From assembly GCA_013400155.1 (NCBI GenBank), contig VXBM01000679.1, positions 255,805 to 319,804 of the forward strand: a stretch of DNA of 64,000 nt. Reading direction: 5' to 3'. Both the position numbers and the translations under genes were made by a program. Of the stretch, positions 24,196-37,086 are shown in pieces (positions within the stretch are counted from its first letter, which is position 1; every line of letters starts with the position of its first letter). The notes beneath the pieces are model-generated. The model worked only from the letters and a program-made list of their open reading frames with translations. It was not told the origin of the DNA and did no database searches. The stretch is from Helopsaltes ochotensis. Taxonomy: Eukaryota; Chordata; Aves; Passeriformes; Locustellidae.

Positions 24196-27100
24196 GGTGG
24201 TACCTTACTTTTCCACAATTTTATCATTGCTTTGGCTTGTCTCTTTGTCCTGAATGCCAGCATAACCCAAGTATGGAATGCCATTATGTTTTCTTTTTTA
24301 AAAAAACTAACGAAGTGGTTAAGCCAAGTAATTAATTTGTTGCAACTTTATGTTTTTCAAAGTCATCTTTAAATAAGAGATTATTTTAGGTCAACCTGTC
24401 TTTTTTTTTTTCTGGTTACAAGACATCATTCATTATAAAAGTTTGACTTGACATTCATCTGAGACGCCTAATTAGAATTAAGAGGGAAAAAATATGCTAC
24501 TATTGTCATTAACAAGGAGAGACAGCTGCTGTTACTCCTGTAAAAAAACCTCAAGATTTTATAGATTTTTTTTTTTTGTGGGACAGAAAGCAACACACAA
24601 GCCTTGGGGACTATAAAACAATCAATAAAAGAAAATAATGAATAATAGGTCACCAAATCAGCAGTCACTAATGCATGTGACCTCCTTGTATATTTGAAGG
24701 TTCAAAAGAAGTCTCCTTTGATGCCTAGTAGGTAACTACAGAAATTCCTGCAAGAAATCCTAGGCATTCTTGTTCTTTTAGCCTATTTAATTTTTAGACA
24801 GCTTTGGATGACTGCACTGGAGGTAACAGCAACCCTCCAAGATCAAACATCCACCAACTCTTTACCTGGATTGTTCCTTCCTCTTTGCTGATGTAATCAC
24901 TTTCATTATCCCTCTTCAGGTGGCCTGACTTTGTTGGGAATCCTTAGCTTGTCATGTCTCGTGGAAACAGTGGCACTTTCTGTATCTTTGTTTGACAGCT
25001 CTATTACAGTGCCTCAAAACTCAGGAATTTAATACATAGGCCTCCTCAATATCTCTAATGGCAAATTTTATGAAAAAAACCCCACCTTTTCTTGGACTTT
25101 GATCATAGAACTTTCTCTGGCTGGCTGTTCTTGGTTCCTAGCTCCTCTGGCTGTGCCCCTTGCCTTCTTTCACCCACCTCTGAAGCAAAGCCAGTGTCCT
25201 GGTTTTGTCTTTTCAAACTATCTTTATGAAAACTCGTCACAGCTCTTGGCACAATGGCCTCACCTTAATAGCTACATGAAAGTCACACATGACTCTGTAC
25301 ATCCTCCAAATAGCTCACCCCAGGAAAGCTACTGCAGATAACAGGGAGCCAAATGGGGCAGAGTTTTATTTTCAGGTTGGTGTCATTTGTCTTTTAGGCT
25401 GTAACATGGAAACTTTTGAATAATACATCCAATCAGCTCCACCATTTCTCAAAGAATGTCCTAGGCATAAATTCATAGGTATTTACAGATTTAAGCAGAA
25501 TCAAATGAGAAAAAAAAAGCTAAACAGGGGATGTATGAAGCTCAGATATTGAGCTGGCAGACCCAGAGGCTACAATAGGATCTGAAATTGCCCACAGATC
25601 AAAGCTATTAGCAGCATGCAGCGTGACAACAAAATATCTCATCTCTGCTTGTCTTCCCATAGCAGAAATAGGAGAATTAATAATGGTGTGAAAGGAGTGT
25701 GGAGGGAAGAAGCCATAAGGGTCCAACATGTATAAAGTATGAAGAGTGATTGGTGTGGGCATGGAAAGAGTCCCTGTGGGGCTGGAAGGAAGGACTCAGA
25801 TCTGGGCATGTCCAGGCGTTGGGAGGACATCCATAGTGTCTGATACCATGAAGGAAAGGGGACTCTCGAGGCATTCCCAAAAGATTTAACAGAAGGGGAA
25901 AGTGGTGGATAGGAGCTCTGTAAGCTGGATAGGCACAAATAAAAATTGCTTAGTGTAAGAAAAGGCCTAAGAAGCAGTCTGCTGAAGTGGCTGTCACCCT
26001 GAATAGTGATTGCCACGGGAGATTATGCAAGAAAAATATTCCCATGAAAGCTTAGAATGCTTGGTGTTAAAGATAAAACAAAAGCTTTGGCAATGGGTTG
26101 GTATCTTCCAACCTTAGCTATATCTGAATAACCATATTTAAAAAGGTGTGCAAACTACATAATCAGTGCTTCCAGTAGTTGAAATAACCTGTTGCTCATC
26201 CTATCTATGCCCTTGTTGGCTGTCATGAGTTTTGTCTGAGGAGTTTCAATCTTTCCCATAGAAGTGACTCAGCAGTGAATGATAATACTTGACTTTTATA
26301 AGAACAGACTGTTGTCTGCCTTGGGTTAGCAAACACTGCCTGAAATTCATCCTGGGGGGTTCTTTTCCGGTTAGAAATATGGGTCATTTTTATCACTTTT
26401 TTTTTGGTCTGTGGTGATGGCATTTGGGGTCCTCTTATTTTTGTTAGGCATTGGCAACTTCTTTTCCTTCATCCACAGGTCACAGGTCTGGTAATTCTGG
26501 TCTGTGACTAAGAAGTGACATTCTCTTAAAAAAAAAAAGCTGTTATGTTGTTGATGCCTTTTTCTTTTTTTTAAACCAATTTCTCTGGAATTTATGCTGC
26601 ATTTTGTCCTAGTACTTGTGACCACAAAAGCTAGGGTGTGTTGTACTTCTATTGTTATAACAGAGAATTACAAAATTGAGGCAGTTGCAACTTGTAATCC
26701 ATTATCTATGAACTTGCATGGAATCCCATCTTGGCCAAATTATGGTGAGCCTTTGTTATTTAGAACACTCCATTCTAACCCAGTATTTAAGATGAGAATT
26801 GATCAGAAGATTGCACCACTGGTAGAACGATTCATCCAATACAAACTTGTAGAGGGTTTTTTGTTCTTTTTCAGATTTAAAAAATAATAATTTGTTTCTG
26901 TAACTTCCAGAAGGTTTTTTTCCCATGCCAGTTGTACTGTCCCTAAGATTCAGCCTGACAGGAATGTGAAACCAGCAGCTGTCCAGGTACCTCAGCGTGG
27001 AATGGTTCTTTTTAAAGGCTCACCTTGTGTGCAACTTCTTTTTGGTGCTCGGATAAATTTTCCAGTGAATACAACTTCTGTGTGGTTTGTTAATCCTTTC

Positions 27101-30100
27101 CTGACATCTGGTCCCAGAGATGTGTAGTACAGGCAGTCTCTCAAACTATCAGACTAATAAGTTTTACTTCACAGAAGCAGACCAGAGATAATCACTTCTT
27201 CTAAATATTCAGATCAGGGCATTTGGATGGCTTTTATCAGTTGGGCTCGGTTAAGGCCAAAGAGAAAAAATGGGAAAAAATAACCACTAAGAATGGATGT
27301 AACACTTCTGGATCTCCTTTACTAATTTGGTTCTACTCAGAGTAATGCCTTTTTTAATTAGTTAAATAACAGCACTTCTGCATTTCAGAATGCACTCAGG
27401 GTATCTGCCACTATCTTTGTGTCTTCATCTTGTGTTTTCAACAGTGAGGTATTTTTCCCTTAGGAGAAGTCTGAACTTATTCAGTAAGTATGATTTTGAC
27501 AACTTAGCTTTCTCTTGGTGTTAACAGTTCAGCACAATGGAATTTATGTCAAGGTGTTATCTTTTGCTAAAAACACAAAAAGAACTTTAGAGAATGCTTA
27601 AGAGATTTAAGAAAAGCATTGAAATCCTGATCAGCAGAGAAGGTCTACCCAATGCACAGAGTTGATAGTTTGATTCTGCATCAAAAAATTCCACCCAGAT
27701 TCACACTGGATCCCTGTTGCATCATTTCAAGTGCTATTTTCATCTTTGTGTGATGTGATTCAAAGTGTTTCAGACATAAGGGTTCCCATTCTGTTTACAT
27801 TATTAAACAAGCATAGCCTTTGCTTTTGACACTGTGTTCAGACTCATAATGCCTCTAGTAATTATCTTTCGCTGAATACCAATATTTATTTAGAAAATTA
27901 AATATGGCAACTAATCAGATACAAAATCCTGCTTTGAAAATATATTCAGAGCCTCAGTGAGAATTGCTCCCATGTGATCACAGCTTTGTCCTCAAGCTGT
28001 TTGTTCAGATGTGGCTTTGCTCTTATACCTCAACAATTTTTCCTGTGCTGTGCATGTTTGCATTATACAAGTAAATCATATAAAGTGAAGAAAGGTGGTA
28101 CATTTTATTAGAAAAAAATGCTATAAATGGGAAAGACCAGCTTTACAGTGTTTTGGGGCTTGAAATAAACAGCAAAATTAAAGCTGAATTTTGATACAAT
28201 TGTGCCAGTTTAGCTGGACACACTTCTGCACCCCTTCTCATGGAGCAGCTTTGAAATATTTTAGAGTTGCTCCCTATTTTTGAAAACCTATTTGTTGTTC
28301 TTTTTACCATTTTGTTTTCTGCATTTGTGCCAAGGAGTACACTTCTAAGGGCTGCAGTTCAAGTCTGTACCTGCTTGCTAACACCATCTTTTGGACAGAA
28401 GAATTTTTCAGTAGCTCTCAAAATATTTAGTCAATTCACTGCAATAATTGCTTTGGCCTCTTTATTCTGTCTACCATAAATATTTGGTCTGATCAACCTC
28501 AGATTATACAAATTCATTAGCCAGGTTCAAACCATAAGAATCAATGCTCTTATTCAACAGTTTATTATAGATAAAAAGTATTTTTGTCAAGTAATAATGC
28601 TGATCAAAGGTGCCTTGAAATACATTTCCTTTTAAAATCATGGTACAGCAAACAAAAAAGGTGCCACATCCACCTCTGGGATTATTCCAGAAATTAATCC
28701 TATGACTGATGGTTGAAGAAGACATTGTTAGCTGCAATGGGTGGAAATGAAAAAAAAAATCACAATCTTTTTCTTTCTCTGACTCTGTAAAGGTCTAAAC
28801 TGCAACAGCCTCCAGAGAAGGAATCAGCCCAGTGCTCTCCTGGTCTTACCTGGGCAGCACAATGCCCGGGCTGATTTTCAGACAGGACTTCAGCAACTTG
28901 GAGAACTTGTGCACAGCTGTGGCACATCCACATCTCCAGCATCACACTGCAACCTCATGGAACATCTGAGGAAATCTGGGTAAGCCCCACTTTAAAAACA
29001 AGCCCCTGTGTCATCAAATTCTGTAAGAAATAGATTATTAATTACACCTCAGATTTTTCATCAAAGGAACAAGAGCTGGTACCCCAGAGTTTACCAAAGT
29101 TGCACATCTTCAGACATGTGGAGAGGGGGAAATAGGAGAGGGCATTCAGCACTCATAATACTGTCAGTCTCCCAGAGAGGGTCTTTCATGGCTTATTGCA
29201 GAATTCAGAACTTTGGATTTTCAAATAAATACCTCAGTTTTACTATAAAGGGTCTCACTGCATGTGTAGAAAACAGGCCTAGAGTTCCAGTAGTTTGTCA
29301 AAATTATTTTGAAAGCAAGACTGTAAATCCCAGGGAATTTAGTTTTGTCTATCCGGAAAAAAAAAAATCAGTCAAATCTGTCTCCAGAGAGAGGTAAACT
29401 CTTTAAATGCTGCAGAAATCCAGTCAAAAACATTAGGTGCAGGACTATATCATTATTTTGACCTTTCTAAATGGTTCTGCAAAAATGAAACAGAAATTTG
29501 TACAACACTCCCAGAAAGCCCATAATTTACCCTGATATTTCAGAACTGCACAATGGAGACCATGAATTGTCTGTACTTCTCAAATATCATCTATGCCAAT
29601 TTTTATTGATTGGCAATTGTGTTACTTCTAAAGCAGGCCATTAACAGAGTCATGCTTTTCCAAGCAGGGCTGTGTATTCCAGGAATAGCTAGGAATTAAA
29701 AATAACGCTTTGGAAACAATGATTGGTAGATGTAGTGAAACCCTAAAATTTCTTCCTCTGTTAAATTAGATAAAGCAACAAGGCTACTACAAAAGAAAAA
29801 AAGAGCTTGACACACTTGTTTAGAAAGTCCAGATCCTGAAGTTTTGTGTGAACGAGGCATCTACCAGATACTTGTCGTTTAGGTATTCCAGTATATTTTC
29901 TGTCATAGGGAATTTTAGTCAAAAATGGTAATAATTTTATTTTAGAAAAGTGATTGTTACCCAAACCAGAGAAATTATTTCAGAATAAAGTAATTTGTCA
30001 TTGGAAAGATGGGGGAATTACTCCAGACTAAGAAGACTGAAGTGCTATTACTTGTGTTTAAAATATCATTATTTTATCTTTGTTTACTTGTACTATGAGT

Positions 30101-30690
30101 CCAGAGATTCAAATCAGACCACTCTGCCAGGCAGTGCTGAAGCACACTGGATGTGGAATTCCCTTCCCAAAGCAACCAGGGAAACCTTGTAAGTAACAAC
30201 AGAAAAGGAGTAACTTCAAAAGGTGCTCGATGGGGAGTTACCCCAGTAAAGACAAAGGGTTTAGGCCTGAATGTAGAATCAAATTGCCCTTGTTCCTAAA
30301 CAACAGCTTTTCCCCTATTGCCCATTTCTTTTGTTCTGCCTGATTTCATGAAGACACGAAGCTGAATTTGCAAAATCACAGCCATTCCCATGGCAACAGA
30401 TGCGATGTTATGATGTCCTGTCTTGGAGCAAACAAAACAAGCAACCGAGCTGGATTAAGGAAGGGGCAGGAGCACTTTATAACCCTAAAGATGCACTTCT
30501 AAAATCATTTTTAGTTGATATCATACCCATTCCATAGACATCAACCACCACTTCCCCCAACGGCCATGGTTCTTTACAGAAGATGAGGAGTTAAAGGGCT
30601 CATCTAATAAAGTCAAGGGAAAGTCTCCTGCAGTGTTTTGAGGAACAGGATTGGACAGGGAACCATGTCCTATGAATGTCATGTAGGTAA
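24196..30690. other. long non-coding stretch, no gene seen
   Basis: AT-rich. Poly-T and poly-A runs are common (24400, 24560, 26395, 26530, 29350). No exon, RNA gene or repeat that I can name. Frames such as 29008-29397 (129 codons) have no recognisable domains. Confidence 0.6.
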
Positions 30691-30772
30691 GTATTGTTAT
30701 TCTTGTTTAAATGGGATAAAAATAACTCAATGTCATGTGATTTATCTAGAATCATGTACTAGAATTCAGAAA
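30691..30772 (-). repeat. possible MIR SINE relic
   Basis: Read on the minus strand, the order of short blocks resembles the MIR core: the plus-strand text runs attgttattcttg, aaatgggataaa, gtcatgtgatttatctaga, in the order expected of an inverted MIR (where consensus has aagtgacttgcc and the preceding gggaaactgag block). Highly diverged and without the most diagnostic block, so this is tentative. Confidence 0.3.
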
Positions 30773-31140
30773 GATCTATCATGGAATTGATGAATGACAG
30801 AATAAAATAAAATATATTAGGATTTATTTTTAAAATAAATTATAATCTAACATTAACATTCTACCGACCCTTCAGTAGAATGGAGTGGAATTAATTTTAC
30901 TTAGAAAAAGTGAGTTTCTATTTTCTTTAGGAGAGACAATCCTTATCGGTTTTGTGGGGTTAAATATAAAATTTGATTTAAAGTTCAAAGTTAAACACAC
31001 AGTGAAGTTCCAAAAAATTATTGGGGGGAGAGGGGGTGAGCAAAAAGAGAGAAAAATGAATTGTGCTTCATTATATTAGGAACTTGCTTGACGATAACAT
31101 TATTTGTAGAAATATAAATATTATACTTAAAGCTATGGAA

Positions 31141-31178
31141 CTCAGTTCTGCTGCCATTGAAGCCAATGGAGATTTTGT
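31141..31178. repeat. relic of an ancient amniote repeat
   Basis: The phrase ttctgctgccattgaagcca followed by atggagattttg matches a motif very common in turtle and crocodilian genomes (gctcccattgaagtcaatgg type). I recognise the motif but am not sure of its family name; a tail of an old CR1-like LINE or a SINE is likely. Confidence 0.5.
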
Positions 31179-32299
31179 TTTAATCATCCCCACTGTCAGG
31201 TTTGTATTTTAAAAAAAATTATTATAAAGAGCTATATATTTTAAAAGTGTCCCTTTGATAAATGGCAGCAGCAGAATGGAATCTTTGAATAAGCTCTTTG
31301 AAGCCTGCAGTTTTATGAGTTCAGTGCCTTCAGAAGCTTCTAAAGTAGTTATAGACAAATGGAGACAGCCAAGGCTTTGCACGCCTACTTCAAACATGAG
31401 TGAGTGACTAACATAAAATTGTAGTGGCCATTAAAACTTCAAAGGAGAAGTGTGACCTGAATATTACTTGTCATTGTACAGGATTTCTTACTGGAAGATC
31501 TGATCAAGTTTTTATAATTATAGTATCTCCACCAAATGCCAAGATCATGATTTAGATAAATTATTCTGCCTCAAATAAAATTTTGTTCCTGAGATTTCTT
31601 TTGCAATACCAGTGGCAGCAAACACTGGCTGGAGAGTCACATGGTGCTGGCTCCCCCTCCTTCCTTCCAGTTAAATCTGGTCTCTGTCTTGCTCAAGCTG
31701 CAGTCCTCATGATCTATTCTACCTCTTCCTATCACTCCTCCTGTCTTTACCCAGAGATTTCTTCCTTCTGTTGCAGGCCATAAAACCCCTTTTCTTACAA
31801 CTTCCTCTTCACAGTATTTCTTGGGCTATGAGCAAACTTCTCACCATCCTACAGACACAATCATATAAATACTTATGATAATGAGGAAGATTAGGAAATC
31901 ACTGTTACCAATTCCTCTGTTGGCTATCTCCCTTCCAACTCAGTATATTCTATGATTATATCATCCCTCCCATTGGAAATGTAGTAACCTCATGTGATTT
32001 GATAATCTTTTGAATAAATCAAGTGATCTACTAATCTTGTATATATTTATCTTCCCTTAGACTGTAAGATCTTCATATACAATGATTTCTATAATTATAT
32101 ATGTATACACACAGTGATATGTAGTGGTGCTAACATCTCAACAGTTCTTGTTTCTCTGGAAAACAATGAGAAACAACTGGAGACTTTGAATGATTGACCT
32201 TTATATATATGGAGAAGGAAGATCATCTGGCCTTTTACTATTATTTGCTTTAATTGTAACTTTTAATGGATCCTCTGTTAATGGAAAAAAATGATCACT
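31179..32299. other. non-coding stretch left of the solo LTR
   Basis: AT-rich, no gene or named repeat. Near 32085-32115 it has a short TA/CA-rich patch (atatatgtatacacacag). Confidence 0.6.
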
Positions 32300-32357
32300 T
32301 GTATTTTATCCTCTCTTTAGCTTTTTTTTTTTTTTACGTGTATTTTATCCTCTCTTT
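32300..32357. repeat. 19-base direct repeats flanking a poly-T run
   Basis: The 19-mer tgtattttatcctctcttt occurs at 32300-32318 and again at 32339-32357. Between them lie agc, a run of 14 T and acg. This arrangement is what a target-site duplication around a very short poly(A) insertion on the minus strand would leave. A slippage duplication is equally possible. Each copy is followed by a pyrimidine-AG, giving two accidental splice-acceptor look-alikes. Confidence 0.7.
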
Positions 32358-32430
32358 TCAGCCTCTGTAGTGAAGTTGGACAATTACTTGCATTCATAGA
32401 TTTGGATTGATAAGCCAAACTTATAGTTAG

Positions 32431-32950
32431 TGTGGGGCTGTGTTTGGGCTTTGTGCTGGAAACCGTGCAGGTAACACAGGGCTATTTCAGCTCTGGCTGG
32501 GCAGGGCTTGCACAGAGCCAAGGCCCTTCCTGCTCCTCAGCCCATCCCAACAGCCAGGGGGCTGGGGGCACCAGGGACTGGGAGGGGACAAGGCCAGGAC
32601 AGCTGATCCCAACTGACCTGAGGGACATCCCAGCCCAAGTGGCATCCTGCCCATCACGTAAGGCTGGGGGGAGGAGAAGGAACAGGGGATGTTCAGGGTG
32701 ATGGCATTTGTCTCCCTGGGTCACAGCTGATGGAGCCCTGCTCTCCTGGAGATGGCTGAACACTTGCCCATGGGAAGTGGGGAATTAATTCTTGTTTTGC
32801 TTTGCTTTAGAATGCAGCTTTTGCTTTACCCTTTAAATTGTCCTTTCTCAACCCACAGGTTTATGTCACCTTTACCCTCTGATTCTCTTCCCCATCACAC
32901 TGCAGGGGAGTGAATGAATGCTTGTGTGGGGCTGGGGTTAAACCACCACA
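32431..32950 (+). mobile_element. solo LTR of a passerine endogenous retrovirus
   Basis: A block of about 520 bases, much richer in GC than its flanks. It begins tgtggggctg and ends ggttaaaccaccaca, so it has TG...CA ends. Internal phrases (tgcacagagccaaggcc variants near 32510, gacagctgatcccaactgac at 32597, gatggagccctgctctcctg near 32731, tgaattaattcttgttttgc variants near 32783) match an LTR family I remember as abundant in zebra finch and other songbirds. The degenerate polyadenylation region (ctttaaattgtcctt) lies near 32830. No internal viral genes flank it, so it is a solo LTR left by recombination. The flanking 5-6 bases do not match, which suggests an old insertion. Confidence 0.85.
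32557..32587 (+). other. potential G-quadruplex in the LTR
   Basis: Five runs of three or more G (ggggg, ggggg, ggg, ggg, gggg) separated by loops of 1-5 bases. This satisfies the usual G3+N1-7 rule. It lies upstream of the polyadenylation region of the LTR, in what would be U3. Confidence 0.55.
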
Positions 32951-34490
32951 GCTGCACACAGTGTTTTAAAGGAATATGTTAGGAAGCCAAAAGTACAGAA
33001 TATGTAAGCGATTTTGAAGCAGGATGTAAGGCTTGTTATTGCAGATTTTGGTTCCATTATTGCAGGAAGTGTTCAAGGTCAGCAGAGGGCTTAGAAAAGT
33101 TTTGAAATCTGCAATCCCCAATTTAGAAAATACAAGTTGTCTTTAGAGCAAAATAGAACCCTTCTGTCTTCAAGTGAATCTTAGTCCCTCCTATTAGCTG
33201 TAAGAAACCTCTTAGCTTGCCAGAATACCTGCAGGAATGTCAGTCATAGTTCTTCTGGCTACAAGCAATGATAAATGAACACACTTATCTCATTGTTTTA
33301 GCAAGCAAGGTTCCCTGTAATCAGGAGAATTCAAATGCAGGTGCAATGGCATGGGTCCCTAAAAGCACAGAGAAAAGTATTTTACATGAAACACTCAAAA
33401 TACAAAGCTTTTCATCTATGTTATTCATCTATGTGGACTGCAGCAGAAAGCTGTAATGTGAATATTATGTTATGCACGTAATAAAATAGTAGTATAACTT
33501 TAAAATGTTGTTTAAAACTCTGCCAAGTGCAACTCCTGATTATTACATTGATATTAAGTAATCTTTAAAACTAAATCATGAGTCTTGTGTTCATTAGTCA
33601 AGAAAACAAAATCAATCTTCAGGGAAATAGAACTAATGCATAGTGGAGACCTGAGTCACTGAAATCTCGTTCGAATCAGACCAAAATCAAACAAATAAAG
33701 AAACAAACAAAAATTCAGAAAATAACCCAAATTCATGTTGGAAATCTCAGGAGACAAAAGCAACAACTATCAGACTGGGGATGCAACTGCAAGTAATCTC
33801 TGAAAAGAACTGTCATGGGGCAAAAAACAACAAAGCCAGTCCCTTTGGCTAAACGGTTGGAAAGCTCCTGAGTGAGAAGAAGGAAAGGACTCCATGGTGA
33901 AGGGAAACTTGACTGCTCTGTAACTGTATTTTCAAACTGCAGTCAAGAGGCTCACCTTCTCCTCTGCTGGAACTTCTGCATTACTTCCACAATTTATTTT
34001 GCATACTGTCCATAGTAAATTCAGATGAAAGTGGCAATCCTGGAATACCATCATTACTTCTCTAGAAGAAACCCCAAATCTCTAAAAATTAATCAGAAGT
34101 GAGCTTAATGGCCTCTGTGGTCTTGTGCCAGGAGGCAGTTTCATGGCTCTCATTTAGAAGTATCATCTTTAAATGGAAGTCTGATACAGTGAATATAAAT
34201 CAACGATCCAGTGAAAATAATGCAGACAACAAATGGGCCACAGTTGACTCTTCTAAGTTTCACAGGAGAGAGTAAGGCATGGAAAGGACAATTAGGAAAA
34301 AAATGTCCTAATATATTAGTGAGGATGAAAAGAATTTTGAAGGTAGTGGGAACTCTTTGATATTGCTCAAGTGAGTATTTTGTCAAAGTACAGCTCTACA
34401 TTATAAATTGGTTTATGGCCTTTTCACCAGTCCACCATGATGGTGTATTTGTGGCATCCTGCAGTGACTAATCCACCAGAGAGTGCCAAG
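32951..34490. other. non-coding stretch, no gene seen
   Basis: AT-rich flank of the solo LTR. Nothing recognised. Confidence 0.6.
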
Positions 34491-34600
34491 AACATAAGAA
34501 TTGCCAGCCTGGACTGACTGAAAGGTCTCTTCTGTGGTTCTGTCTCCTGATTGTGGCCAACAGCAAAGGTTCAGGGAATAGCAAGGATAGATAAAGGCAA
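34491..34600 (+). repeat. ancient amniote interspersed repeat (LINE-tail-like)
   Basis: Aligns by eye along its whole length with a repeat very common in turtles and crocodilians whose start reads acataagaacggccatactg. Here it is aacataagaattgccagcct, then aaaggtctcttctgtgg, then tgtctcctgattgtggcca, then cagggaatagcaagg, ending ataaaggcaa. The family is probably the 3' end of an old CR1/L3-type LINE, though I am unsure of its Repbase name. Such copies predate the bird radiation. Confidence 0.55.
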
Positions 34601-35859
34601 ATTCCCTTTAGAATGACATTGGTGAGCTGTAAAAAAACCCAACAGTTTGAGAGCTAGAAGAAAAAGGAAATACACACTCCACTTATTCATCAAATATATG
34701 CAGAAAAGAGGGTACTTAAGTCCCTGCAATTGACTGATTACACACTTACACTAAAGGTATTAACATACCCATAATAAACTCACAAAAATAAACCAACAGC
34801 CAAAAGATTTTGCAGAACAGGCCTACTATCAATTAGTGACTGAACTTTTCCTCCCCCTCTGCCCTGCTGCAGGTACCTCTCAACACTCCCCAGCAGTGTG
34901 TTTACCTGAGGTCTATGAACAGACACTTGGCCATGTCTGGGTCTCCCTCAGGAGGCAACTACAATGAAATTTTATGGAACAGGTAACTATTGTCAAAAAA
35001 ACCCTGTTGTTAAAAACCTATTGTTTTCTAGAGAATCCCCAAGGAGAAGAATCAAGGGACAACATCGGTACTCTGGGCCTCATATTCATCCAATTTGTGG
35101 CCCTTTACACCTCCTTCCTTCTCAATACAGGAACCCAAAAAGAGAAGTAATAGCACCACATTTCATTGGCAGCATCTCTTCATGAGAAAAAAAAAAAGTT
35201 GATCTTAGAAACATAATACATCCTAAAATCAATTAATTACTTGGCCATTTAGAATTAGCTATCAGTTCCAATGATCTACTGAGAGTTATTTCTGTAATAA
35301 CAAGCAAAACCTCATTTTGTTTTAGATTTAGGAAGTAACTGTGTTATTTCAATCACTCACCACTTGATGCCCCTATTTACCTCCTTCTTTTCATGCCTAA
35401 AGAAAAACTGCCTCCACAAACCTCCATAATTAAAGGAATTTTATGTGGAGATTTTTACTTTCTGGATACAGAAGGAGCATCCTTCCTTTCTTCCATACTC
35501 TTTCAAACATTTCTGTAATCATCTAGCAGGAATACGTGCACATACCGTGGGCATTGTATTTATATGTGTGTGCATCTAGAGACACACCAGCTCAGAGCTG
35601 TGTAAATGTACACGTATATAAATGCACTGAGATTGCCTGCGATATGGCTTGGGCCATGCACAGTAGCTTGTGTTGATGGATAATGAAGCACCACTAGACA
35701 GAACAGTCACTTGTGGCAGGTAGCTAAGAAATTTCAATAAAGTAAACTCTCAGTATTATCAAAATTATACATTTGGGGCTGTTAGCATGGCCTAGAAAAA
35801 GATGAGGACAGGCTCATCTCATTAAATGAGAAGAAATAGTGGAATTAGCTTGAATCTAA
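34601..35859. other. non-coding stretch, no gene seen
   Basis: AT-rich, nothing recognised. It borders the enhancer-like block that follows. Confidence 0.6.
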
Positions 35860-36400
35860 TTACAAGCCACACTATCTAATGTAAAAACATGACTGTTTTT
35901 TCACTCCCATTCATTTTGGCTAGTAATTAGTTTTGGCCTCTAAAATGCCACCCTTTAATCATCCAAACACAGATGTGATTTGCCGTGCAATTTAATCTTG
36001 CTTTAATGAAGAACTAATGGACGCATCGCAAATTACTTTCCCTGTTGGAGAAAAATTCTATTTCCTGCTTTTCAAAAGATCAAGAGTATCTTGTGATAAT
36101 AGCCCAAGCGGCCCTGGCAGCCTCGTCGCACAGAGCAAACAAGCTCTTTTACTCAACTCCCAATTCAATGGAGAAAAAGAGGCTACAATTAGCAACAAAG
36201 CAGGGGAAACGCGGCATTACAGCCGAATCACTTTCTGCAGCTCAACCCCCAGCAACCACTGCCTTGTTAGAGCCAGGTCTAAAGTGTCAGGAGCGAACAA
36301 TGTGCTGTGATAAATTACTCTCTTCAAACAGCTGCACTGCTAATTTTCAATTATACACACAAATGGCTCTCAGATTGGAAGAAAATGGAGTGCATGGGGA
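35860..36400. promoter_or_regulatory. candidate distal enhancer (conserved-looking block)
   Basis: Unique sequence with a dense set of developmental transcription-factor words: tagtaattag at 35921, ctttaatcatcc at 35953, caatttaatc and ctttaatgaa around 35990-36010, and gaacaatgtgctgtga at 36296 (SOX core). Two plus-strand frames stay open through it (36017-36310 and 36045-36464, the latter 139 codons) but show no domain. Conservation itself was not measured. The call rests on motif content and absence of repeats. Confidence 0.35.
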
Positions 36401-37086
36401 GAACAGTAGTAGATTTCTATGTTTGTTTGGTGGTGAGTGTGGAGGCGGGAGAGTGACATCCTGAAAAGAAAGCTGGAGCATGTGGAGTCAGTATTTCAGC
36501 ACCGGATGATGAGCCCTCCCAAATCTTAGCAGAACCTGGTGGCTTCCTTCTCACATCTCTGCTAGGCTGATGGAGAAAAAGAACCAGGACCCATTGGGTC
36601 TGTTTTTACAGTAAAATATTTGATGCGTTGGTAGCTTAGGCAGGAGGTGCAAAGCAACTGAACAACTCGAAGAGACAGGTTCAGGTCCCAGAAGAGCTGA
36701 CTCCCCCTCTCAGCTGTTCAACAGACAGGCAGGGGGGAATCCCTCTTTAAACAGGAGATGTGCTGGAGCGTGTGGGCCCATGACTCTTGTGGACTCTGAC
36801 ATTATGATGTGTTTGGTGACTGCACCAATTTCCCCAGGGCGAGGGCAAAACTCGCTGCCACGCAGGCAGCTACTGTTGGATTCAGATGAAAAATTCTACC
36901 ATTTCCTTGGAAAAAGGTGATACTGCAAATGATTAGGAGTTTTGTTTAACTCACGATACCTCTTTTTCAGCATTTGGAATGAGAAAGGCAACATGGAGGT
37001 ACAATTAGGATTACTGGAAACAAGATGTGGCTCAACTTCCATAAATCACAAAGAACTGATAAGGATTTTTTCCTTGCCTTCACAAA
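36401..37086. other. non-coding stretch, no gene seen
   Basis: Mixed composition; nothing recognised. Confidence 0.55.

Noticed and set aside
26995..27130. Possible LTR end (tttttggtgctcggataaat)
   Set aside because: No TATA box, terminal TG/CA or known LTR text around it.
29008..29397. 129-codon plus-strand frame
   Set aside because: Low-complexity end (lysine run from an A tract) and no family resemblance.
32310..32362. Splice acceptors after the pyrimidine tracts
   Set aside because: They arise from the duplicated T-rich 19-mer; no open exon with a donor follows.
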